Shown here: piece after piece, positions 1-8,214 of the stretch
How the letters are laid out: each line of letters starts with the position of its first letter
Numbering within the stretch: position 1 is the first letter of the stretch
Assembly (NCBI GenBank): GCA_023452965.1
Contig: JAEXUU010000472.1
Location: 1 to 8,406, forward strand
Direction: 5' to 3'
Length of the DNA stretch: 8,406 nucleotides
Source: Pseudomonadota bacterium
GTDB taxonomy: Bacteria > Pseudomonadota > Alphaproteobacteria > Rhizobiales > Beijerinckiaceae
Notes under the pieces: model-generated
Told to the model about the DNA's origin: nothing
Database searches by the model: none
Seen by the model: the letters and a program-made list of their open reading frames with translations, nothing else
Program-made: the position numbers and the translations under genes

Positions 1-23
1 CCCTTGTCGCAGGAGTTCCCGCC

Positions 24-917
24 ATGACGTCCGTGACCGCTGTCGAGCCTGTTCCGACGCATTTCCGTACCGCCACGATCGCCGGCACCGAGGTCTTCTA
101 TCGCGAGGCCGGGCCGGAGGGCGCGCCGGCGCTCCTCTTGCTGCACGGCTTCCCATCCTCCTCGCACATGTTCCGCGACCTGATCCCGCGCCTTTCCGGG
201 CAATACCGGGTGATCGCGCCGGACTATCCCGGCTTCGGCCATAGCGGCGCGCCGTCGCCGGCCGCGTTCGACTACCGCTTCGACCGCCTCGCCGATGTGG
301 TCGAGGAGCTCGTCGACCGGCTCGGACTGGAGAGCTATGTGCTCTATCTGCAGGATTATGGCGGCCCGGTCGGGTTCCGGCTGGCGCTGCGCCGGCCCGA
401 GCGCGTGCGCGGGCTGATCGTGCAGAACGCCGTCGCCAATGCCGAGGGCTGGAACCCGGAGATCACCGCGTCGATGGGGCCGTTCTGGCGCGAGCGCAAC
501 GCCGAGACCGAGAAGCCATTTGCCGATCTGCTGAAGCCGGAGACGACACGCTTCCAGTACAGCCATGGCGCTGCGCGAGCCGAACGGCTCTCGCCCGATG
601 CCTGGACGATGGACCAGGCCGGGCTGGACCGGCCCGGCAATCGCGAGATCCAGCTGCGGCTGCTGCACGACTACCAGAGCAATTTCGCGGCCTATCCGGC
701 CTGGCAGCGCTATCTCGCGGAGCGGCAGCCGCCGATGCTGATCGTCTGGGGCAAGAACGACCCGTTCTTCACGCTTCAGGGCGTCGACTATCTGAAGCAG
801 CAGGTGCCGAGCGCCGAGGTGCACCTGTTCGATGCCGGCCACTTCGCGCTGGAGACGCATGCCGGCGAGATCGCCGAGCATATCCGCGCGTTCATGGCGC
901 GGTTGGCGGAGAGATAA
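24..917 (+). CDS. alpha/beta-fold hydrolase with Asp nucleophile (epoxide hydrolase/haloalkane dehalogenase-like)
   Basis: This 297-residue protein is a probable cytoplasmic hydrolase of the alpha/beta fold; no signal peptide is seen. Visible landmarks in order are the oxyanion-hole motif HGFP (41-44), the strand/turn DYPGFGHS (67-74), the nucleophile elbow LQDYGG with Asp111, a helical cap around 140-225, the acid in WGKND (Asp246) and the catalytic His273 in DAGHF. An Asp nucleophile is the hallmark of the haloalkane dehalogenase/epoxide hydrolase branch, not of serine esterases. The residue after the nucleophile is Tyr, and Ser follows HGFP, so the usual halide-binding Trp and Asn of true haloalkane dehalogenases are absent. 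Dehalogenase activity is therefore unlikely, and the substrate cannot be named. AGGAG at 11-15 lies 8 bases before the ATG and supports this start. The gene converges with the leftward cluster. The fold is certain; the exact reaction is not. Confidence 0.88.
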   Translation: MTSVTAVEPVPTHFRTATIAGTEVFYREAGPEGAPALLLLHGFPSSSHMFRDLIPRLSGQYRVIAPDYPGFGHSGAPSPAAFDYRFDRLADVVEELVDRLGLESYVLYLQDYGGPVGFRLALRRPERVRGLIVQNAVANAEGWNPEITASMGPFWRERNAETEKPFADLLKPETTRFQYSHGAARAERLSPDAWTMDQAGLDRPGNREIQLRLLHDYQSNFAAYPAWQRYLAERQPPMLIVWGKNDPFFTLQGVDYLKQQVPSAEVHLFDAGHFALETHAGEIAEHIRAFMARLAER

Positions 918-932
918 TCGAGGAGCTGTGAG

Positions 933-960
933 GCCCGGTTAGCGGCGCGGCTGGCCGGGC
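933..960 (+). terminator. stem-loop after the hydrolase gene
   Basis: GCCCGGTTAGC (933-943) pairs with GCTGGCCGGGC (950-960) across a 6-base loop. This gives an 11-bp stem if two G-U pairs are allowed. It starts 15 bases past the stop codon of the hydrolase gene, where a terminator is expected. No T-run follows, so intrinsic termination may be weak or factor-assisted. Confidence 0.5.
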
Positions 961-1016
961 GCTGGGAAGCCGATCGAACGGGAGACGCCAGTCCTAGCGG
1001 GACGGCTGCTCGGAAC

Positions 1017-1035
1017 GAAGGCTCACGGAGCCTTC
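1017..1035 (-). terminator. stem-loop after the NDUFA12-like gene
   Basis: GAAGGCTC and GAGCCTTC form a perfect 8-bp stem with a 3-base loop (1025-1027). It lies 12 bases past the stop of the leftward NDUFA12-like gene and in the convergent gap, so it could end transcription from either side. Read leftward, it is followed by GTTCCG and not a real T-tract. Confidence 0.55.
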
Positions 1036-1047
1036 AGTCCGGACGCT

Positions 1048-1458
1048 TCAGCGCCCGGGCGTCCAGGCTTCGTAGTCGCCAGTCGCCGGCGGGCGCTCGT
1101 TCTCGGCCAGGGTCGAGCCGGACGGGCGATAGGCGAGGGCGGTTCCGGTATGGTTGGGCTGATGCGGCTGTTCCCAGTCGCGCGCCGCATACTTCTCCTC
1201 GGAAGGCGCGACATCGACGGTGTGGTGCAGCCAGCCGTTCCAGCCCGACGGGATCGTCGAAGCCTCGATCGGGCCGTTATAGACGACCCAGCGGCGCTGG
1301 AGGCCGAGCGCCTTGTCCTTGGCGCCGCCCTTGGTGCGGTAATAGACGTTGCCGAACTGGTCCTCGCCGACCTTCTCGCCGAAGCGCCAGGTGTGGAAAC
1401 GGGTGCCCATGGTCTGGCCGTTCCACCAGGTGAAGATCTGAAGCAGGGTCTGGTTCAT
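1048..1458 (-). CDS. NADH:ubiquinone oxidoreductase accessory subunit, NDUFA12 (B17.2) family
   Basis: This 136-residue protein belongs to the NDUFA12/B17.2 family. It is a supernumerary subunit on the peripheral arm of respiratory complex I, known in mitochondria and in alphaproteobacteria. The call rests on the N-terminal block TWWNGQTMGTRFHTWRFG (10-27), the block VGEDQFGNVYYRTK (30-43), RRWVVYNG (55-62), the highly characteristic IPSGWNGWLHH (69-79), and the tail with WEQPHQPNHTGT (95-106). The length is typical of the bacterial form. There is no signal peptide or membrane segment, which fits a matrix/cytoplasmic-side subunit. The ATG is set by the conserved N-terminus. The reading frame stays open upstream to 1851, but that part is antisense noise within the next gene. 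The ribosome-binding site is weak (GAG near -6). It is the last gene of a leftward series and lies away from any nuo operon in this window. Confidence 0.94.
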   Translation of the reverse strand: MNQTLLQIFTWWNGQTMGTRFHTWRFGEKVGEDQFGNVYYRTKGGAKDKALGLQRRWVVYNGPIEASTIPSGWNGWLHHTVDVAPSEEKYAARDWEQPHQPNHTGTALAYRPSGSTLAENERPPATGDYEAWTPGR

Positions 1459-1485
1459 CGCTCGTGTCCGGAGGCGCTCGGGCTC

Positions 1486-1503
1486 GGGCGACTTATGTCG
1501 TCC
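1486..1503 (-). other. small stem-loop between the serine hydrolase and NDUFA12-like genes
   Basis: GGGCGAC (1486-1492) and GTCGTCC (1497-1503) can form a 7-bp stem with one G-U pair around a TTAT loop. It sits in the 91-base gap between two leftward genes. It could be a weak terminator or a leader structure. No T-run accompanies it, and at this GC content chance is a serious alternative. Confidence 0.25.
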
Positions 1504-1549
1504 GGCGCACGCGATGTCCAGTGCGGCCGGGCGCAGCAGGCATGCATCG

Positions 1550-2557
1550 CTACGGCGCTGCCGCCACGATCCGCCGCAGCAGGCCGATGAAGTCGCGGGT
1601 GCGGGTTCCTCTTCGGCTGTTCCCGGATTCGGCGGTCTGGACCACCACCAGGCGCTTGCCCGGGACGATGGCGAGCAACTGTCCGCCATAGCCGGAGGCG
1701 AGCGCCGCGCCCTTGCCGAAGCCGTCTTCCGGCAGGGTCCACCACATATGGCCATAGCCCCGTGCCGGCCGGTCGGTCGCGGCATGGGAGGTGGTCGATT
1801 CGCGCACCCAGGCTGCCGGCACGAGCTGGCGCCCGTCCCAGCTGCCGCCATTGGCGAAGAGCACGCCGAAGCGGGCGAGATCGCGCGCGCTCATCCGGAA
1901 CGGATAGGCCGTGTGCCGGGAGGCAGGCGATTGCGCATAGCGCCCGTCCGCGGCCGAGAAGTCCTGCATGCCGATCGGTGCGGCGATCCGGCGGGCGAAG
2001 CTCTCGAAGATGTCCTCGCCGGTGCGCTGGCGATAGATCGTGCCGAGCGCGTTGAAGTCCCAGTTGTTGTAGAACCAGAAGGTCCCAGGCGCGTGGCTGC
2101 CGCGGGCCGGCCGCTTCTCCCTGATCTCGGAGGTCTCGTGCGCCGCCGGGAGATAGATGCCGGAGCGGGCGGTCAGCAGGTTGCGGACGGTCGCGCCCTT
2201 CTCCAGCTCCGAGAGCCCGGGCGACTTCTCGTCGATGCCGAGCTCACCGAGCGTCGAGTCGAGGTCGATCCGTCCTTCTGCGACCGCGATGCCATAAAGC
2301 GCGCTCAGCAGGCTCTTGCGGACCGAGGCGACGCCGACCTTGCGGGCTGGATCGCCGAAGGAGGCGAGGACGGCGCCGTTCTGCACCAACAGCAGGGCGG
2401 TCGGCTTGCGCAGGTCGGCATAGTCCCGCAACGGCTGCAGCGCGGCTGCGGACCAGCCTGCCGCGGCGGGATCGGCGGTCCGCCACTCCCTGTGGGGCTC
2501 GGCCCGTGCCGGCAACACCCAGAGACAGAGCACGATGATTGCGAGCAGGCGTTGCAT
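1550..2557 (-). CDS. secreted serine hydrolase, class C beta-lactamase/penicillin-binding-like
   Basis: This 335-residue protein is a member of the beta-lactamase-related serine hydrolase family (Pfam beta-lactamase, PF00144). Residues 1-19 form a clear signal peptide: MQRLL, then a hydrophobic core, ending ARA|E. The mature enzyme should act in the periplasm. The catalytic SxxK motif is SVRK with Ser78 and Lys81. The second motif is YNN (163-165, YxN type). The third motif region carries GYGGQ (289-293), and RGYGHMWW (266-273) is also typical of the family. The form with GYGGQ in place of KTG is common in esterase/amidase-type members (6-aminohexanoate-dimer-hydrolase-like), so antibiotic hydrolysis should not be assumed; the substrate is unknown. 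The ATG at 2557 is chosen because it starts the signal peptide and has AGGGG 8 bases upstream; the frame runs open further upstream without family sequence. It lies 80 bases after the NIPSNAP gene. Confidence 0.9.
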   Translation of the reverse strand: MQRLLAIIVLCLWVLPARAEPHREWRTADPAAAGWSAAALQPLRDYADLRKPTALLLVQNGAVLASFGDPARKVGVASVRKSLLSALYGIAVAEGRIDLDSTLGELGIDEKSPGLSELEKGATVRNLLTARSGIYLPAAHETSEIREKRPARGSHAPGTFWFYNNWDFNALGTIYRQRTGEDIFESFARRIAAPIGMQDFSAADGRYAQSPASRHTAYPFRMSARDLARFGVLFANGGSWDGRQLVPAAWVRESTTSHAATDRPARGYGHMWWTLPEDGFGKGAALASGYGGQLLAIVPGKRLVVVQTAESGNSRRGTRTRDFIGLLRRIVAAAP

Positions 2558-2637
2558 CGGTACGGCCCCTGGTGTCCTGCGCGCATCAGGCCGGGCAATC
2601 CCGGCGACTATGCGGCGCCGAAACCGGCCTTCCGGAC

Positions 2638-3333
2638 TCAGCGCAGCAGCGAGCGTGCGGTCGGGATGAGGCGGGCGATATCCGGGGAGCGGCCGCCGCC
2701 CACCGAAATCTCGCGCAAGGCCCCCTCGAGCGCGGGTATCGCCTGCGAAACCGCTGGTCGCGCGAGCGTGACCGCGACGCATTCCCCTTCGCGCACGGGG
2801 AGGCGCGCAAATCCGTTCTCGCTGCGGTCGCTGATCAGGCTGGCAAGAACCTCGCCGCCTTCCGCGCGAACCGCTTGCGCAACCAGATTTGCGGCCTCGG
2901 CGGCCTCGGTGTCGCTACGCGTCGGCGCAAGGTGGTGGATGGCGACCAGATGTGTCCGCCCGTCTTCGCGATCGGCTGCTCCCGGGGGCAATCGGCCGAG
3001 CCCGCTTGGGTCGAAGCCAAGGCCGGGTGCGGCAGGCTTCAGCATCAGCACGTCGTGCCATGCCAGCATGGTCTCGTTCGCGGCGGGGCCGTGCTCCGCC
3101 CAGACCGGCCCGCCATAGAAGGCGGGGAGGGCGCGGCTGCGGGCGTCCTGGTCGGCAAAGCCGCGGAACCAGACGAACTGGTCGGGCGCCGCGGGATCGC
3201 GGAACTGCGCCACGACACTCATCCCGGCCGCTTCCTGCGTCTCGACGAGATAAGTGTCGAAGACGCGGATCAGGGTTTCTCGTGCACCGGGCTTCAGGCT
3301 GTAGCGGCGCAGTTCGAAGACGGTGTCGGTCAT
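2638..3333 (-). CDS. NIPSNAP-family protein
   Basis: This 231-residue cytoplasmic protein matches the NIPSNAP family (PF07978), which has a dimeric alpha/beta-barrel (ferredoxin-like) fold. The first domain (about 1-100) carries FELRRYSLKPG (6-16), the FVWFRGF strand (53-59) and the AFYGGPVWAEH block (71-81), all typical of bacterial NIPSNAP proteins. The second half (about 125-215) looks like a more diverged repeat of the same fold, with FARLPVREGE at 175-184. The biochemical role of bacterial NIPSNAPs is not established; related barrel proteins include monooxygenases and stress proteins, but no catalytic residue can be pointed to here. AAAGGAA ends 5 bases before the ATG and supports the start. 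It is the first gene of the leftward series and diverges from nrdJ. Confidence 0.9.
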   Translation of the reverse strand: MTDTVFELRRYSLKPGARETLIRVFDTYLVETQEAAGMSVVAQFRDPAAPDQFVWFRGFADQDARSRALPAFYGGPVWAEHGPAANETMLAWHDVLMLKPAAPGLGFDPSGLGRLPPGAADREDGRTHLVAIHHLAPTRSDTEAAEAANLVAQAVRAEGGEVLASLISDRSENGFARLPVREGECVAVTLARPAVSQAIPALEGALREISVGGGRSPDIARLIPTARSLLR

Positions 3334-3363
3334 GGCGTTCCTTTGGCTGGCGTTCCCCTGGCT
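3334..3363. repeat. 15-bp tandem duplication covering the NIPSNAP ribosome-binding site
   Basis: GGCGTTCCTTTGGCT (3334-3348) is followed directly by GGCGTTCCCCTGGCT (3349-3363). They match at 13 of 15 positions, and a decayed third copy may start at 3364. On the coding (minus) strand each copy carries a purine-rich Shine-Dalgarno-like core (AAAGGAA and AGGGGAA). The copy next to the ATG is the one correctly spaced for initiation. Confidence 0.7.
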
Positions 3364-3456
3364 GGTGCTTCCGCTAGGCGGAGGGGCAGCCCAACTCCGT
3401 CAGCAGCGTCGTCGGAGCCTTCGCCACGATTCGGTCACGGTTCGGGAGGCGTCCGC

Positions 3457-3485
3457 GGCCGGTTGCGGGTTCACGCCAGCCGGCC
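3457..3485. other. inverted repeat in the NIPSNAP/nrdJ intergenic region
   Basis: GGCCGGTTG (3457-3465) pairs with CAGCCGGCC (3477-3485) with one G-T mismatch pair and an 11-base loop. It lies about 120 bases upstream of the NIPSNAP start. It may be a structured 5' leader or a chance GC-rich dyad. Confidence 0.3.
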
Positions 3486-3585
3486 AAGCATCGCGCGGAT
3501 TCAAGCACTTGTGGCGGCTGCCGCAGAGAACGCTTCCAGTAGCGGGTCAGGCGGGCCCCGGTTGAGGGCCGGTTAACCACGGTCC

Positions 3586-3594
3586 TGTGGATTT
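3586..3594 (-). promoter_or_regulatory. DnaA-box-like 9-mer (weak)
   Basis: TGTGGATTT on the plus strand reads AAATCCACA on the minus strand. That keeps the ATCCACA core of the DnaA box and differs from TTATCCACA at the first two bases. Alone it would be dismissed; it is listed because two better matches lie about 100 bases downstream. Confidence 0.25.
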
Positions 3595-3618
3595 TAGGGA
3601 TTTCGCGCGCCGGCGGAT

Positions 3619-3636
3619 CGTTGCAATCTGGCAACG
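3619..3636. promoter_or_regulatory. perfect 6-6-6 inverted repeat, operator-like
   Basis: CGTTGC (3619-3624) and GCAACG (3631-3636) form a perfect dyad with a 6-base centre (AATCTG). The size and spacing resemble a binding site for a dimeric regulator. No known operator could be assigned. Confidence 0.35.
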
Positions 3637-3686
3637 CAGCGCCGATTCCCCATGCGATTCCTTGGGTTTAGCCGGCTCCTTGAAAC

Positions 3687-3704
3687 TTATCCCCATGATC
3701 CACA
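3687..3704 (+). promoter_or_regulatory. two contiguous DnaA-box-like 9-mers upstream of nrdJ
   Basis: TTATCCCCA (3687-3695) and TGATCCACA (3696-3704) abut head to tail. Each differs from the DnaA consensus TTATCCACA at one base. TGATCCACA is, from memory, the form described as the G-box class of DnaA sites in Caulobacter. They lie about 50 bases upstream of the predicted -35 box of nrdJ, a suitable place for an activator or a replication-linked regulator. Binding is inferred only. Confidence 0.45.
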
Positions 3705-3720
3705 TCTTCCTACCAGATGT
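3702..3720. promoter_or_regulatory. inverted repeat ACATCT-N7-AGATGT
   Basis: The two 6-base arms (3702-3707 and 3715-3720) are perfect complements. The left arm overlaps the end of the second DnaA-like box by three bases, so two factors could compete here. No known regulator was matched. Confidence 0.35.
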
Positions 3721-3725
3721 CGTGT

Positions 3726-3740
3726 CCACACTCTTTGTGG
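3726..3740. promoter_or_regulatory. inverted repeat CCACA-N5-TGTGG upstream of the nrdJ -35 box
   Basis: CCACA (3726-3730) and TGTGG (3736-3740) form a perfect 5-bp dyad with centre CTCTT, ending 11 bases before the predicted -35 element. NrdR boxes, the usual operators of ribonucleotide reductase genes, are 16-bp even palindromes with ACAC and GTGT ends. This site has a one-base-shorter spacing, so it is NrdR-box-like at best. Confidence 0.35.
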
Positions 3741-3751
3741 CGCACTAATCC

Positions 3752-3781
3752 TTGACGGCGCGGCCCGATCGGGACTAAATT
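3752..3781 (+). promoter_or_regulatory. nrdJ: predicted housekeeping-sigma promoter of nrdJ
   Basis: TTGACG (3752-3757, preceded by C) is followed after 18 bases by TAAATT (3776-3781), or after 17 bases by CTAAAT. This fits the rhizobial pattern CTTGAC...CTATAT reasonably well. A start near 3787-3790 would give nrdJ a leader of about 260 bases. The -35 motif is strong and the -10 moderate. Confidence 0.5.
3764..3773. promoter_or_regulatory. 10-bp palindrome inside the nrdJ promoter spacer
   Basis: CCCGATCGGG is a perfect palindrome lying between the predicted -35 and -10 elements. A protein bound there would block RNA polymerase, so it is a candidate repressor operator. A GC-rich 10-mer palindrome can also occur by chance. 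Confidence 0.3.
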
Positions 3782-3864
3782 TTGACGGTCGCGAGACGGC
3801 TGGCGGAGACGCCTTCGATCCCGGCGAAAGAGTTCCCAGACGGGTCGAAGCGATCACCGCGGCG

Positions 3865-3878
3865 CGCCGATATCGGCG
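3865..3878. other. 14-bp perfect palindrome in the nrdJ leader
   Basis: CGCCGATATCGGCG is a perfect palindrome about 80 bases after the predicted transcription start. As DNA it could be a regulator site. As RNA it has no loop and would have to open in the middle. Role unknown. Confidence 0.35.
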
Positions 3879-3926
3879 ACGGCGAACGGCGACGTGCGGC
3901 CTGGCTGGCCGCTACAGGCGTTTCGA

Positions 3927-3945
3927 CGGCGGGACCACACCGCCG
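3927..3945 (+). other. stem-loop in the nrdJ leader
   Basis: CGGCGG (3927-3932) pairs perfectly with CCGCCG (3940-3945) around a 7-base loop GACCACA. It could shape the 5' untranslated region of nrdJ. Conserved cobalamin-riboswitch elements were looked for and not found. Confidence 0.3.
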
Positions 3946-4035
3946 CGGAATCCAGGGCATCAAACCGAGTTGGGCTGACATCAGGAGCCGGTGAGCAACC
4001 GGCCGCGCGAGGCTTCCGGGCCCGCGGCATGCATT

Positions 4036-4040
4036 GGGGA
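4036..4040 (+). promoter_or_regulatory. nrdJ: ribosome-binding site deciding the nrdJ start
   Basis: GGGGA lies 7 bases before ATG 4048, a normal spacing. A better-looking AGGAG at 3983-3987 precedes an in-frame GTG at 3991 by only 3 bases, which is too close, and the extra 19 residues resemble no conserved N-terminus. Confidence 0.5.
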
Positions 4041-4047
4041 TGAAGAC

Positions 4048-7776
<3,729 letters not shown>

Positions 7777-7850
7777 GTATCTGAAGCGGCTTGAAGGCGT
7801 GAAATGAAGGGCGAAGTTCTGCCCAATCGGACATGAATTTCCGCAAGATC

Positions 7851-7879
7851 AGGGAGGCGGCACCTAGTGCCGCCTCTCT
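7851..7879 (+). terminator. strong stem-loop downstream of nrdJ
   Basis: Bases 7851-7863 pair with 7867-7879 in a 13-bp stem with one G-U pair and a CTA loop; the core is GGCGGCAC/GTGCCGCC. It lies 75 bases past the nrdJ stop. This is the strongest hairpin in the window and a good terminator candidate, although no T-run follows on either strand. Confidence 0.65.
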
Positions 7880-7930
7880 GCTGATCAGAACAAATCGCCG
7901 AGCAGCCGGCGCTAGCTGCCGGCCGGGCCT

Positions 7931-8214
7931 ATGCTCAGCTCGACAGGTGAGGGCGTCCATTTTGCGATCGCCAAGGCGGCGCGACGTGACGGGCTGGAGC
8001 TGCTGTTGCTGGACGAGGTGCACTATCCGCTGAGGCTTCTTCGGCTGCGATCAAGCACCCGGTCGGGGCGTGCGCAGGCAGCGTTCAGCTAGTACCAGTC
8101 TATTCTGGCGGCGTTGCGGGGCGAAATCCGCAGAAGGCCGAAGAGGTCATGCGCGACCATCGTCTAAGCGCACGCTTCGGTGCGTTGGCTGCGACGGAGA
8201 AGGCTCGCCGATAG
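7931..8214 (+). pseudogene. decayed GntR-family regulator, C-terminal FCD domain only
   Basis: Two pieces in different frames line up with the C-terminal FCD ligand-binding domain of GntR-family transcription factors. From 7931 the frame gives VHFAIAKAARRDGLELLLLD, then EVHYPLRLLRLR, which matches the family's FHxAIAxAAGNxxLxxLLxxLxxxLRxLR pattern. The same frame hits a stop (TAG, 8090-8092) and then continues with YQSILAALRGE, the usual HRAILxALRxxD helix. A -1 shift at about 8123-8126 restores NPQKAEEVMRDHRLSARFG, the normal continuation (DPxxAExxMRxH), which ends at TAG 8212-8214. No winged-helix DNA-binding domain is found upstream. A possible further fragment (AEQPALAAGRAYAQLDR) lies at 7897-7947 in a third register. 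The family call is from motif memory, so it is moderate. Sequencing error could explain one lesion but hardly all of them. Confidence 0.6.

Larger units (their letters stand above)
3334..4047. other. 714-base divergent intergenic region with no convincing gene
   Basis: This is the gap between the NIPSNAP gene (leftward) and nrdJ (rightward). ORFs crossing it are short and arginine-rich, or lack any recognisable motif or suitable ribosome-binding site, so no protein is called. The half nearer nrdJ is less GC-rich around 3586-3600 and 3681-3782, and it holds the dyads, DnaA-like boxes and promoter listed separately. GANTC sites (the CcrM methylation target in alphaproteobacteria) occur at 3644-3648 and 3656-3660, with further GATTC copies near 3428 and 3495. 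GGTTAACC at 3571-3578 contains a TTAACCAC that is one base from a CtrA half-site TTAACCAT. Confidence 0.7.

Noticed and set aside
1514..3118. 534-codon plus-strand open reading frame across the serine hydrolase and NIPSNAP genes
   Set aside because: It is antisense to two well-supported genes, lacks motifs, and crosses their intergenic gap without any start signal of its own.
3323..3565. 80-codon plus-strand ORF with a hydrophobic N-terminus (FLWLAFPWLVLPL)
   Set aside because: Its hydrophobic start is the reverse complement of the NIPSNAP start and its duplicated ribosome-binding site. The rest is arginine-rich with no motif, and no ribosome-binding site is seen.
3571..3720. Chromosomal replication origin (oriC)
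   Set aside because: Only three imperfect DnaA-like boxes, no clear AT-rich unwinding region, and none of the usual alphaproteobacterial origin neighbours such as hemE or parAB. A gene-regulatory role is more likely.
3970..4005. Cobalamin riboswitch B12-box resemblance (ATCAGGAGCCGG) upstream of nrdJ
   Set aside because: The match to the B12 box is partial and one base short, and the other conserved core elements were not found upstream. AGGAG here is more simply a ribosome-binding-like sequence or chance.
3991..4047. GTG start at 3991 adding 19 residues to NrdJ
   Set aside because: AGGAG is only 3 bases from the GTG, the added residues resemble no family N-terminus, and MRIERR at 4048 is the conserved beginning.
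7833..8033. 66-codon plus-strand ORF downstream of nrdJ
   Set aside because: It runs through the strong stem-loop at 7851-7879, is Arg/Cys-rich, and overlaps the recognisable FCD fragment in another frame.
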